A stretch of DNA of 64,000 nucleotides, taken from Planctomycetota bacterium. GTDB taxonomy: Bacteria; Planctomycetota; UBA1135; GCA-002748355. Below are positions 8,168 to 16,875 of the stretch, one piece after another. The position numbers and the translations under genes are program-made. Below the pieces are notes generated by a model. It did not search any database. It saw only the letters and a list, made by a program, of their open reading frames with translations, and was not told where the DNA came from. The stretch spans positions 1-64,000 of the forward strand of contig JACKHW010000009.1 of assembly GCA_020638795.1 (NCBI GenBank), read 5' to 3'. The stretch's first letter is position 1. Every line of letters starts with the position of its first letter.

Positions 8168-11100
8168 ATGAGTCAGCTACCTCTCCCCCGCGCCTCGTAC
8201 TTCCGGCGCGGTCTCCCCATCGTCCTGTGCGGACTTTGGATCGCGACCGCGCCGCGCGCGCAACGTCAAGAAGTTCCTGCGCCGGTCGCAACCGGTACCA
8301 CCAAGACATTCGCATTCGACACGACCCAGGGTCATGACGTCGCCGCCAAGACCGGCCCCGTCATCGAGCAACCCGGCGACGAACCCGACTATCGCCCCTA
8401 CCGCGAAGTCGACGTCGCCGAAGGCAGCAAGGCGACACGTGTCCTCGAACCCATCGGCGACCCCTACGTCCTCGCGTGCCCGTCCGGCGATTACAAACCC
8501 GAGCCCGGTGTCGACCCTCGTATCCGCACCGTGTCCGGTGAGTTCGTCTACGGCTACGTGATGGTCGAAGGTCAGATGAACAAACAAGGCCGCCGCCAAG
8601 CGCTCGAAGCGCTCGGTTGCGAGATCCTTGGCGTGCACACCTGGCAGTGCTGGGTCGCACGCTTCCCGAAGGCCATTGCCGATCGCCTCGTCGCGCTCGA
8701 CTTCGTCCGCTGGGTCGGCATGGCACAGCCGTGGCAGAAGGTCGACCCGAAGTTGACGGCGATCCTTTCGAACGCCACCGCGGAACTCGTCGACGTCGAA
8801 ATCAGCACGTTCACGACCGACCTCGGCCCGAAGAGTGAACGAATCCAAGACCGCGGACCGCTGACGGGAATCCAAACGGGCCCGATCACAGAAGCGATCA
8901 CCCGCCTCGTCCCCAACGGCCCCTTCCAAGCCGAGCTGCAGGGCGCCGGCATGAAGTTCACCGCCTACACGGACATCGACAACGTGCACATCTTCCATGG
9001 GAAGATCACGAAAGCGGATCTCGTCAAGATCGTCGATCTGCCGTTCGTCGCCTACGTCGAACCACGTCCTGAACACCGGACCGCGCATGACCAGTCGATG
9101 GGCATGACCCACCAAGACTTGCTGCGCAACAGCTACGGCGGCCGTGGGATCACGGTCGGCGTGATCGACACGGGCTATCACTATCAGCACCTGGACCTTT
9201 CGAGCCTCGCGGTCGGATGGGACACGGTCGGAACGGGCCCCTATGACGACGCCAACGGTCACGGCTCGCACGTCGCAGGCACGATGATCGGACGCGGCAA
9301 CGCGGACGCTCGCTACAAGGGCGCGCTGCCGACGACCGCAACGGACGGCACGGACCGCATCTTCATCGGTCGCTACCTCAATGCATCGGGGAGCGGCACC
9401 GGTGACGTGTCGACGCTCTACGCCGCGCTGTCGAGCAGCTACACCAACAGCGGCCTGACCTCCCCACGCCCACAGTCGATCAACAACAGCTGGGGCGCCT
9501 ATAGCACGTCGGGCTACAACGGCGCGGACTCGAGTTCGCGCACGGTCGACGGCTACGTCTTCAGCTACAACCAGCTCTACTGCTTCGCGGCCGGCAACGA
9601 AGGCGCCACGGCTTACGTCCGTACGCCGGGAGCGGCGAAGAACGTCCTGACCGTCGGCGGTACGCAGGACTACACGTCGGGCACGTCCTACGCCGGCGAC
9701 GTCTACTCCGCGTCGAGCGGCGGCGGCGTCACGGACGGTCGTCGCAAGCCCGAGATCCTCGCTCCCGGGACCATCGTGACCTCGTGCCTCACCAAGACGA
9801 CGAACGGGTACACGAACAAGTCCGGCACGAGCATGGCGACGCCGCACATCACGGCGGCTGCCGGTGCCCTCGTCGATGCGTACACGTCGACGTTCAGCTA
9901 CTTGCCCGCACGCATCAAGGCGCACTTGACCGCCGCGACCGAATGGGGCGGATACCCCGGATCGACGAGCGGCTGGTATGGCACGCGTCTCGGCATGGGT
10001 CAGATCGATTGCCGAAAGCTACCTGGTAGCTCCGAAACGACGTGGTTCTCGGTCGGCAACATTTCGTCGTCGACCAACGGCGTCACGTGGTACTCCGACA
10101 TCACGATGCCGAGCGACGCAGAAGCGATCAAATTCTGCGGCTCGTGGATCGAAGCCGCTGCTTCCGCATCGGCAACGAAGGCTCGCGTCAACGACGTGCG
10201 CTTCATGTTCGACGTCGCGCCGTTCAACACGCCTTCGAGCCCCGGCACCGGCGACATCTCGATGTCCAGCTCTGCGGACAACATCCTCACGTTCGCCCGC
10301 ACGGGTACGACGGTGCAAGGCTGGCGCGGACAGACGTTCCGCATCTGGATCTGGGGCGCGAGCGTATCGTCGACGATTCGTCCGGGGTGGACACTCATGA
10401 TCGACAAGGATCTTCAGGGAAGCGGCTCGACGCTTTCGGGATCCGTGCCGACGCGTGTCCTGCCGAACACCAACTTCACGGCGTCCCTCACGCTGACGAC
10501 GCCGACGAACGTCGCGGACTTCAATGACGCCCGCTTGTGGCTCACGGCTTCGGGTTTCACCTTCGTCGACATGAAGCGCACGACGCTCGACTCGATCCTG
10601 CAAACCTACTCGGGAACCGCCTACCCGTCGTACCCGTACCCCTCGCTGACCAACGGGATGACCGTCGGCGCCGGCACGACTCGCTCCTTGTCGTGGACCC
10701 TGCGTTCGCCGTCGACGAGCGGTAGCTACACGCTGACGGGGAACTCGCGTTCCAATCCGGTCGCGACGCGCACGGTGTCGCTGCCGATCTGCGTCGACGG
10801 CCTCGCTCCGGCCAACATCGCGAACCTCCGCAGCACGAGCCACACCGTCAGCACATGGTCGAACAACACGACCCTCGCGATGGCGTGGAATGCCGCCGTC
10901 GACAACGGCTGCGCTGGCATCTACGGTATCGCGACGCGTACGGATCTCGGTTCTGCCGCGACCCCGACCGTCCGCAATCTCGGCAACGTCACTTCGCAGA
11001 ACGTGACCGTATCGTCGAACACGCAACCGTACTGGTTCGCGGCGCGCGCGGTCGACAACCTCAGCAACTTCTCGACGTCGACGACGACCTCCGGTCCGTA

Positions 11101-12352
11101 CTACATCGACTCGGTTGCACCGACGATCTCTGGCGTCACGATCAATGACAATGCTGCCGCGACGAACTCGCTGACCGTCACGGTCAAGGGCTCGGCTTCG
11201 GATACGCACAGTGGAGTCAATCAGATCCGCTTCTCGTCCAACAACTCGACGTGGTCCGCATGGCAAGCACTGGCGGCCTCGTACAGCTACAACCTGTCGA
11301 GCAACGGCGGCAACACGAACCAAGGAACGAAGACTGTCTACGTTCAGGTCCGCGACCGCGCCGGCAACGTCTCGTCGACGGCGAGCGACTCGATCATCTA
11401 CGACTCCGTCCCGCCGACGGTGACGCTCGTCCAACTCGGCGGTGGTGCCGCAGCGACCGCGACCATCGTCACGACGCTGCGCGTGTCCGGCTCGGGTAGC
11501 CCGACCGAAATGCGCTTCTCGAGCAACAACTCGACGTGGTCGACCTGGTCGGCCTACTCGACGGCGACGCTCAACTACAACCTGTCGAGCAACGGCGGCA
11601 ACTCCGCGCTCGGCACGAAGACGTGCTACTGCCAGATGCGGGACTCGGTCGGCAACATCAGCACGACGGCCAGCGATTCGATCGAATACGTCGGCACGCC
11701 GTCCCTCTCGAACCTGACACCGTCGACGGTCTACGTCGTCAACAAGCAAGCGGTCCGCCTCAACGGTAACAACCTGAGCGTGATCAAGTCGGTCACGATC
11801 GGATCGACCACGATCACGTCGAATGACGACCAGGACTGGGCAAAGGGCTACTTCCGCATCGTCAGCAACACGGCGATCGACTTCTACACCCCGCAAGCAC
11901 TGGCACCGGGCAACTACTCGGTCTTCGTCTCCAATAGCGTCATGCAGAGCGGCAATCTCACGTTGACGATTGCCCACAACCCGACTCCGTTCGCGGGTTC
12001 GCCGGTCCGCAAGCAGCGCGGCGGCAACATCGACGTGATCATCCACCGCGGTAACCAACCAGGCACGGTGATCTCGGTGCTGACGGTCAGCGGTTCGGGC
12101 ACGCCGCTCAACATCCCGGGCCTCGTCAGCCTCGGCCACGGTGGCAACCCGGTCACGATCATCGACCCGAGCCTCCTCGTGATCGCGGTCGGCGCGCACG
12201 ATGCGACGACGCGTGCGGCATCGTTCGCCGTGCCCGCGCCGGCATCGCTGCCCGCGGTTCCGCTCTACTTCGAGTCGTTGTTCATCGACACGCTCAACCC
12301 GAATCGCCAGCCGATTCCGAGCTCGGGCGCGACATCAACGCTGCTCTTCTGA
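8168..12352 (+). CDS. Giant secreted subtilisin-like serine protease (S8)
   Basis: A protein of about 1394 residues. After a signal peptide (GLPIVLCGLWIATAPRAQ) and a long propeptide-like region, the S8 domain has all catalytic parts: GVIDTG (Asp about 334), NGHGSHVAGT (His about 365), INNSWGAY (oxyanion Asn about 439) and SGTSMATPH (Ser about 555). Downstream lie beta-sandwich modules, including two close repeats sharing EMRFSSNNSTWS-type and NYNLSSNGGN blocks (about 1000-1180), then an IPT/TIG-like domain (LSNLTPSTVYVVNKQAVRLNG) and a terminal beta module. The ATG at 8168 has a weak GGA upstream. It starts 125 nt after the sigma operon and may be its target, which is inferred only from position. 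It probably degrades external protein. Confidence 0.92.
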   Translation: MSQLPLPRASYFRRGLPIVLCGLWIATAPRAQRQEVPAPVATGTTKTFAFDTTQGHDVAAKTGPVIEQPGDEPDYRPYREVDVAEGSKATRVLEPIGDPYVLACPSGDYKPEPGVDPRIRTVSGEFVYGYVMVEGQMNKQGRRQALEALGCEILGVHTWQCWVARFPKAIADRLVALDFVRWVGMAQPWQKVDPKLTAILSNATAELVDVEISTFTTDLGPKSERIQDRGPLTGIQTGPITEAITRLVPNGPFQAELQGAGMKFTAYTDIDNVHIFHGKITKADLVKIVDLPFVAYVEPRPEHRTAHDQSMGMTHQDLLRNSYGGRGITVGVIDTGYHYQHLDLSSLAVGWDTVGTGPYDDANGHGSHVAGTMIGRGNADARYKGALPTTATDGTDRIFIGRYLNASGSGTGDVSTLYAALSSSYTNSGLTSPRPQSINNSWGAYSTSGYNGADSSSRTVDGYVFSYNQLYCFAAGNEGATAYVRTPGAAKNVLTVGGTQDYTSGTSYAGDVYSASSGGGVTDGRRKPEILAPGTIVTSCLTKTTNGYTNKSGTSMATPHITAAAGALVDAYTSTFSYLPARIKAHLTAATEWGGYPGSTSGWYGTRLGMGQIDCRKLPGSSETTWFSVGNISSSTNGVTWYSDITMPSDAEAIKFCGSWIEAAASASATKARVNDVRFMFDVAPFNTPSSPGTGDISMSSSADNILTFARTGTTVQGWRGQTFRIWIWGASVSSTIRPGWTLMIDKDLQGSGSTLSGSVPTRVLPNTNFTASLTLTTPTNVADFNDARLWLTASGFTFVDMKRTTLDSILQTYSGTAYPSYPYPSLTNGMTVGAGTTRSLSWTLRSPSTSGSYTLTGNSRSNPVATRTVSLPICVDGLAPANIANLRSTSHTVSTWSNNTTLAMAWNAAVDNGCAGIYGIATRTDLGSAATPTVRNLGNVTSQNVTVSSNTQPYWFAARAVDNLSNFSTSTTTSGPYYIDSVAPTISGVTINDNAAATNSLTVTVKGSASDTHSGVNQIRFSSNNSTWSAWQALAASYSYNLSSNGGNTNQGTKTVYVQVRDRAGNVSSTASDSIIYDSVPPTVTLVQLGGGAAATATIVTTLRVSGSGSPTEMRFSSNNSTWSTWSAYSTATLNYNLSSNGGNSALGTKTCYCQMRDSVGNISTTASDSIEYVGTPSLSNLTPSTVYVVNKQAVRLNGNNLSVIKSVTIGSTTITSNDDQDWAKGYFRIVSNTAIDFYTPQALAPGNYSVFVSNSVMQSGNLTLTIAHNPTPFAGSPVRKQRGGNIDVIIHRGNQPGTVISVLTVSGSGTPLNIPGLVSLGHGGNPVTIIDPSLLVIAVGAHDATTRAASFAVPAPASLPAVPLYFESLFIDTLNPNRQPIPSSGATSTLLF

Positions 12353-12373
12353 TCTCGAATCTTCGAGACGCAA

Positions 12374-12405
12374 GGGCGGGGCGCGACCATGGTCGCGTCC
12401 CGCCC
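12374..12405. terminator. Strong bidirectional intrinsic terminator
   Basis: A 15-bp stem (GGGCGGGGCGCGACC with GGTCGCGTCCCGCCC, one G-U pair) closes over AT between two convergent genes. A smaller TCTCGAA/TTCGAGA dyad precedes it. It would serve both the subtilase and the S41 peptidase gene. Confidence 0.8.
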
Positions 12406-12407
12406 GT

Positions 12408-13667
12408 TCATTTCTTGGGGTCGGAGAGTTCGCGAAGCGCATACTCGATCATCGAGTTCTTCCCGGCGCGCACCTCATCCGGGTCCGCCTCGACGACGAC
12501 GTCGGGTTCGATGCCGTAGAACTCGATGTCTCGTTTGATACCGTTGCGACTCGCGTTCGAGTAGCGCACCTGGATCTTGCCATCCAGGAGATCGAGCAAC
12601 TTCTTGGTCGAAGAGGACCCCGCGGTCGTCTGCCCGAAGAGGCGAGCGTTCGCGTGCCGCACGAGGTCGCGCGCCATCGTCTCACCGGCGGAGATGCACC
12701 CGCCATCGATCAGCACGGCGACCTTGCGCGAGTCCTTCGCGAGTTCGGACAAGCGGTCTACGAACGTTCGGTCGTAGCCTCCGCCGGTGTTCCCGCGCAG
12801 ATCGATGATCCAAGACGAAACGCCTGCAAGACCTGCAACGGCCTTCGCGAACCCGGATTCTGCCGTCTCGTCCAATCGTCGGAAGTAGACGTACCCGGTC
12901 GTTCCGATCTTCGTGAAGTGCACGGACTTGGCCGCTGCTTCGAGTCCTTCGGGCATGTGGTACTCGTGCTGCCAACTACGCGGCTCGTACTCGGCGCGCA
13001 CGGTGCGGTGCTTCTTCTTCCCCTTCGAGTCGATCCACTCGAGCTCGAACTTCGCGTTCTGCTCCTCGGTCACGAGGGCCGTCCGATAGGCGAAGAACCG
13101 CGCGCGCTGGGGACTCGAAAAGTAACCACCACGATCCCACTCGTCTGCAGCACGACCATCGAGAACGTCGCGTGCCGGCTTGCCATCGATCTTCGTGATG
13201 ACGTCGCCGACTTCGAGCACACCCGACATCGAGCGCGGCACCCACATCACGATGACGCGATCTTCGGTCGCCGGCAGCATCGCGATCCCTGGCCACCAGC
13301 TCTTCGGGAACTCGTTCTTCTCGACATCCGCTTTCGTGATCTGAAAGTGTCCATCACGCAAGCGCCTTCCGGCCTCGACGACCAAGTCGACGAAGTCGGC
13401 CTCGGACTTGCACTTCTTGACGCGCGAACGCAACTCCGCCTTCGCCTTCTTCCAGTCTTTGGCAATGCCCTTCACGTCGAAGAACGGGGATCCTCGATCC
13501 AACTCTTTGAGAAGCGATTCGAGCTCTTTGGCAAAGACCTTCGGCGATGGCCGTTGTGGAAGTGCCTGGCTAGGCCGTACCGCCGCCACGACGAATGCCA
13601 CAGGCAGCAGGATCGACGAGGTGAGACCGATTGTTCTGCGTCCATACTTCCTGCACGAGAGTCTCAT
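12408..13667 (-). CDS. S41-family peptidase with PDZ-like domain
   Basis: A 419-residue exported peptidase. The start at 13667 gives a signal peptide (TIGLTSSILLPVAFVVAAV); the longer frame adds only unlikely sequence. Order: helical N-terminal region, PDZ-like domain (GVLEVGDVITKIDGKPARDVL), then the catalytic core with YVYFRRLDE, SSWIIDLRGNTGGGYD and GGCISAGETMARDL, where the Ser (about 327) is the nucleophile. The usual C-terminal-processing Lys motif (GKG) is replaced by TTAGSSST, which fits the S41B (IRBP/tricorn-like) branch better than CtpA. It is convergent with the subtilase, sharing a terminator. It probably trims or degrades envelope proteins; the substrate is unknown. Confidence 0.85.
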   Translation of the reverse strand: MRLSCRKYGRRTIGLTSSILLPVAFVVAAVRPSQALPQRPSPKVFAKELESLLKELDRGSPFFDVKGIAKDWKKAKAELRSRVKKCKSEADFVDLVVEAGRRLRDGHFQITKADVEKNEFPKSWWPGIAMLPATEDRVIVMWVPRSMSGVLEVGDVITKIDGKPARDVLDGRAADEWDRGGYFSSPQRARFFAYRTALVTEEQNAKFELEWIDSKGKKKHRTVRAEYEPRSWQHEYHMPEGLEAAAKSVHFTKIGTTGYVYFRRLDETAESGFAKAVAGLAGVSSWIIDLRGNTGGGYDRTFVDRLSELAKDSRKVAVLIDGGCISAGETMARDLVRHANARLFGQTTAGSSSTKKLLDLLDGKIQVRYSNASRNGIKRDIEFYGIEPDVVVEADPDEVRAGKNSMIEYALRELSDPKK

Positions 13668-13772
13668 GCGTGGGAGTTTCGACAACTCGATTCTCGGAGG
13701 CAACCCCGCCTGCCGGGCTTTGAACGAGGTAACGCGCTTGGTGTAGGGTAACGCCAGTCCCTCGAAGAGAGA

Positions 13773-14765
13773 GTGAGGAGAGAGCCATGCGCCCGCGATT
13801 CGGCTTCGTTGTCTGCCTCGCTCCGTTCCTCGGCGCTGTGCGTCGTCGATCTCGAGTGGCGGCTGCAACTCTTCGTTCTGGAGCACGACGAGAATCACGC
13901 TGTTTGCGCAGCCGTCGCATCGCGGCGCAAAGCAGCCACGACGGACGCATACCGCGCGACGAGTGTGTGCATCGCCGAACTGCGTCGCGCGGACGGCACA
14001 CTACGGCTGCTCGGCGAGCTTGGCTCCAACGACACGTCTTTCCTCGAGCAGTTGTTGCCACAGGTCGCGGTTTCCGGCGCGGAAGAACGAACGCAGTCGC
14101 ACGCCATCGACGTGACGCAATTCGGCTTGCAGCAAGCGGACACGACGATTCCCGTGCGCGCGAAGCGACATAGAGTCGACGGCTCTGCAGCATCGGAGTG
14201 GATGCGGACGACGTTCTCACTTGCAGGGGACGAGCCCGTGACGGTGCAGAGTGGCGACACCAGCATGACTGTCGAGGCGTTCGAACGTGAGTTCGTCATC
14301 GACGAGAAGGCGGGCCGCCTGGTCAGCACTCGCTCCACCGCGAACCTGCTCGTGCACGGCACCGAGCAGACGCGCACATCATCGTTCCGACTCTCTGCCG
14401 ACGGTCGCACGAGCATCGAAAGCCCCGATCTCCGCCTCCTCCGAGAGTTACGAGACGCGACGATCCTGATGCAGACCGATCCCGTGCGAGCGCTTTCGCA
14501 GTTGCGCGGCCTCGCGAAGGAAGACGAGGCCGAGGGCCTCCTGGTCGAACTCGTGACGAAAGACGCCGAGCAAGCGGCAGAACGCGCACGCGCGGACGAG
14601 GCGTGGCGGAGCAAGGTCGCAGCATTGATTGGCAAGGTCGCACCGCACCCTGCGCAAGCACCTCGAGCACTGACGCTCGTCATGCGGTGCCGCGTTGGCT
14701 TTCCCTTCCCTTCGCTCGAGCTCCGAGAAGCGCGGGCCGGGCGGGAGGGGCCGTCCTGGTGGTAG
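13773..14765 (+). CDS. Hypothetical protein, probably frameshifted near its start
   Basis: A 330-residue reading from GTG 13773 that matches no family I know. A good GAGGAGAG ribosome site precedes ATG 13787, which is in another frame and encodes a signal-peptide-like start (MRPRFGFVVCLAPFLGA). The main frame lacks a signal but has an ordinary coding pattern from about residue 25 (VVDLEWRLQLFVLEHDEN). A single-base change between about 13800 and 13870 would join them. The last 24 residues (from about RVGFPFPSLELREA) are encoded by the RAYT-associated repeat, so the original 3' end was probably replaced. The central region (TTFSLAGDEPVTVQSGDTSM) looks beta-rich. It may be a pseudogene. Confidence 0.5.
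   Translation: MRREPCARDSASLSASLRSSALCVVDLEWRLQLFVLEHDENHAVCAAVASRRKAATTDAYRATSVCIAELRRADGTLRLLGELGSNDTSFLEQLLPQVAVSGAEERTQSHAIDVTQFGLQQADTTIPVRAKRHRVDGSAASEWMRTTFSLAGDEPVTVQSGDTSMTVEAFEREFVIDEKAGRLVSTRSTANLLVHGTEQTRTSSFRLSADGRTSIESPDLRLLRELRDATILMQTDPVRALSQLRGLAKEDEAEGLLVELVTKDAEQAAERARADEAWRSKVAALIGKVAPHPAQAPRALTLVMRCRVGFPFPSLELREARAGREGPSWW
14695..14756 (+). repeat. Left RAYT-associated inverted repeat
   Basis: It contains a 22-bp block (14713-14734, centred on CTCGAGCTCCGAGAAG) and a 14-bp block GGGAGGGGCCGTCC (14743-14756). Both recur exactly in reverse complement at 16093-16114 and 15967-15980. A pyrimidine-rich CTTTCCCTTCCCTTC run precedes them and is matched imperfectly on the other side. 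Confidence 0.8.
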
Positions 14766-14949
14766 GAGCTGAATCGCAAGCTTTGGTGCGTGATGCAATA
14801 TTGCGCGCGCAGAGGGACAGACGACCGCGTTTGACTACGCTGGATCGACGCGCACTTCGACTCGCGACCTCGATCGAGATTGTCGCGTGGATGTTCGATT
14901 TCTGATTCGGAAGATGTGCTGTTGCGAGCACGCAGGCGCCGAATCCAGG

Positions 14950-15072
14950 GAGGGCTTGGCGCCGCGTGGTCTGCATCCGAATGCTGTGTGGTGCACAGAC
15001 TTCAAAGTTCAATTCTCCACGGCAGATGGGACCGTCGTGTTTCCGCTCACGTTGATGGATGAACACTCGGTG
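14950..15072 (+). pseudogene. Fragment of an IS481-type (rve/DDE) transposase
   Basis: The frame encodes GLAPRGLHPNAVWCTDFK, then QFSTADGTVVFPLTLMDEHS. This matches the pattern P-N-x-x-W-x-x-D-F-K...G-x-x-x-P-L-T-x-x-D-x-x-S that carries the first catalytic Asp of integrase-core transposases of the IS481/IS3 kind. About 40 recognisable residues remain; before and after them the frame is non-coding, with no second Asp or Glu. It is a dead remnant, unrelated to the neighbouring RAYT. Confidence 0.7.
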
Positions 15073-15106
15073 CGTCGCTGGGATTCGACGTGCTACCGCG
15101 GCGCGT

Positions 15107-15799
15107 TCACGGCGACGACTTCGGCAGCTCGTGGATGCCGATGCGGCCGTGCCTCTTCCAACCGACGCGCAGGAGCCAGGTCCGTGGATCCTCGACAGGG
15201 ACTTCGAAGTCGTCGACTCCGTTCACCTTGACCTTCTCGCGCCAACCCGTGAAGCACCAGCCCGACGCGAAGCGGTCGAGCACTCCGCGCACGTCCCTCC
15301 CGTGCTTCCACGCGTTCTTGAGCACGTAGAGGATCGCGTTTCGCACGCGCCGCGGACTATCGAGGATCGACGCGTGGTAGCGATCACCGAAGACCTTGCC
15401 CTTGCGGCCCCAATCTCCATTGAGCGTCTGCGCCATGCGGATCGCGAGGGATTGCATGCCGCGCGAGAGCGCGGTCGTACTCTCCGCTTCGACGATCAGG
15501 TGCACATGATTGGTCTGGATCGAGTAGTGCACGATGCGAAAGCCGCGGCGAGGCTTCATCGCGCAGAAGACCGCGCGCAAGGATTGTTCGGTGCGCGGAT
15601 CCCGCAGCGACGGCAGACCTGCAGCGATGCGCATCGTGACGTGAACGGGGAAGCGCTTCGCGAGCTTCGTGCGAGCCGCGTGGGAGACTCCCGCACGCTC
15701 GCCCTTCGGTTTGCGACCAGCGCCGAGTCGCTTGCCGCCGCGACCCGGCCCGAACAGCATCCCCTGCACTCCGCGCTTCTTCGTTCGAGATCTCATCAT
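15107..15799 (-). CDS. REP-associated tyrosine transposase (RAYT, Y1/HUH)
   Basis: A 230-residue member of the TnpA_REP/IS200-like group that nicks single-stranded DNA through a tyrosine. Visible motifs: KRFPVHVTMRIAAGLPSLR (first strand), HYSIQTNHVHLIVEAES containing the HVH metal-binding pair, and ILYVLKNAWKH with the likely nucleophile Tyr (about residue 175). The basic N-terminus (RSRTKKRGVQ...GRGGKRLGAGRKPKG) is typical of RAYTs. The frame is intact. It is usually single-copy and domesticated, acting on REP-type hairpins; inverted repeats on both sides here fit that. Confidence 0.92.
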   Translation of the reverse strand: MMRSRTKKRGVQGMLFGPGRGGKRLGAGRKPKGERAGVSHAARTKLAKRFPVHVTMRIAAGLPSLRDPRTEQSLRAVFCAMKPRRGFRIVHYSIQTNHVHLIVEAESTTALSRGMQSLAIRMAQTLNGDWGRKGKVFGDRYHASILDSPRRVRNAILYVLKNAWKHGRDVRGVLDRFASGWCFTGWREKVKVNGVDDFEVPVEDPRTWLLRVGWKRHGRIGIHELPKSSP

Positions 15800-15966
15800 C
15801 TCACTCTGCGTTCCCTGAGTGGAGCCGTCACAGATTCGAAGCGGCTACCGACGTGTCTTTTGATTCAGCACATATGTGTCGGATCATGCTACGGCACACT
15901 TCCATGAAAGCAACGATCGAATACGCGAAGTTGGATGTGCGTTTCGATCGCTGCGCCGTCAACTTT

Positions 15967-16140
15967 GGACGGCCCCTCCCACCTGCCCCGCGCCTCTCCA
16001 AAGCTCTCGCCTCGGTCGGTCGCCACGTGACATCAGCATCGAGGGGGCGACCGGCGCGAGGGCGACGAGAGCCGGCGGCAGGCCCGCCCCCGCGCGCTTC
16101 TCGGAGCTCGAGCGGAGGGAAGGGCAGGAAAGGAAAGGGA
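15967..16140 (-). repeat. Right RAYT-associated inverted repeat with inner hairpin
   Basis: Reverse-complement copy of the left repeat, split by about 110 bases between the 14-bp block (15967-15980) and the 22-bp block (16093-16114). The insert holds its own stem, CGGTCGCC against GGCGACCG around 16017-16053. The 430 bases between the RAYT start and the phosphatase gene hold this repeat, a CACATATGTG palindrome at 15869-15878, and otherwise nothing I recognise. Confidence 0.7.
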
Positions 16141-16230
16141 CCAGCACAAACGCCGCAGCACGAGCGGGGCGCGCGATTCTCGCAATGGAATGCTACAAGC
16201 CCGGCCGAGACGACCAACGCGGACGACCCA

Positions 16231-16866
16231 TCAAGGCAAGTCGTCTCGAAGCGCATTGGGGTGCCACGTCCGGACCGCCGCACCGTCGCGGAACACGTCG
16301 AGGATTCCGACTGCAGCAGGTGCGAGGTTGAGCGCCGGCGCGCGCCCGAGCCCGAGGCCGAGCATGCGCGCCGCGAGTCCACCGAGGAGCGGTGCTGCGG
16401 CGACGAAGACGACGCACTTGCCTTCGAGTCGCTCGACGATCTCCGCCCAGTACCCGAGCGCACGATCGACCGCGTCGGAGAGCGTCTCCCCGCCCGGGGG
16501 TGCGAACGCACCGTATGCCCCGAAGAACTCGCGCACGAGCGCCTCCGAATCGGCGTGGAGTTCGGTCCACGCCTTTCCCTCCCACGAACCGAGGTTCTGC
16601 CCTCGCAAGGACTCGGCGGCCACGACGTCGAGTCCGCGATCCCGAGCGATCGCGCTCGCGGCATCGACGCAGTGGCGAGCGGGTGACGCATGCACCTCGT
16701 CGATCGTGAGGTTCGCGAGCGTGCGAATCACTTCGACGGTCTGTTGCATCCCCCGCCTAGAGAGCGTGGCGTCGCCGATACCGATCGCCTGCCCACGCTC
16801 CGGATCATCGATCTCGGGATGTCGAACGAGAATGAGTCGCGCACACGTTTCGGGATCTGCGAGCAT
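16231..16866 (-). CDS. Histidine-phosphatase superfamily protein, degenerate
   Basis: A 211-residue protein of the phosphoglycerate-mutase-like fold. LILVRHPEI (His16, the phosphorylated residue in the RHG motif, here RHP), GDATLSRRGMQQT, HASPARHCVDAAS and LGSWEGKAW are all present. At the second catalytic His, where relatives read V-S-H-G, this protein reads VVFVAAAPLLGG: the His is Ala. That His contacts the phosphate, so catalysis is likely impaired or altered. The gene starts 9 nt after the ROK kinase stop and is probably co-transcribed with it, suggesting a linked role in sugar-phosphate metabolism. Confidence 0.8.
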   Translation of the reverse strand: MLADPETCARLILVRHPEIDDPERGQAIGIGDATLSRRGMQQTVEVIRTLANLTIDEVHASPARHCVDAASAIARDRGLDVVAAESLRGQNLGSWEGKAWTELHADSEALVREFFGAYGAFAPPGGETLSDAVDRALGYWAEIVERLEGKCVVFVAAAPLLGGLAARMLGLGLGRAPALNLAPAAVGILDVFRDGAAVRTWHPNALRDDLP

Positions 16867-16875
16867 GGCCCGAGC

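Larger units (their letters stand above)
14695..16140. mobile_element. RAYT-containing region bounded by inverted repeats
   Basis: A tyrosine (Y1) transposase gene on the minus strand lies between two inverted copies of a GC-rich repeat (left 14695-14756, right 15967-16140). The interval also holds a relic of a different transposase. REP-associated tyrosine transposases are usually found with such imperfect palindromic repeats. The exact outer limits are uncertain because the right copy has about 110 extra bases inside it. Confidence 0.6.

Noticed and set aside
11120..11690. Repeats in the subtilase gene considered as a DNA repeat array
   Set aside because: They are two protein-level beta-sandwich modules with codon-level drift, so this is domain duplication and not a CRISPR or tandem DNA repeat.
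10019..12199. 726-codon minus-strand frame inside the subtilase gene
   Set aside because: Arg/Asp/Val-rich composition typical of antisense to GC-rich coding DNA; the plus strand has a well-supported protein.
15828..16691. 287-codon minus-strand frame upstream of the RAYT
   Set aside because: It crosses the right repeat and part of the phosphatase gene in another frame; composition is Arg/Ser-rich and unstructured.
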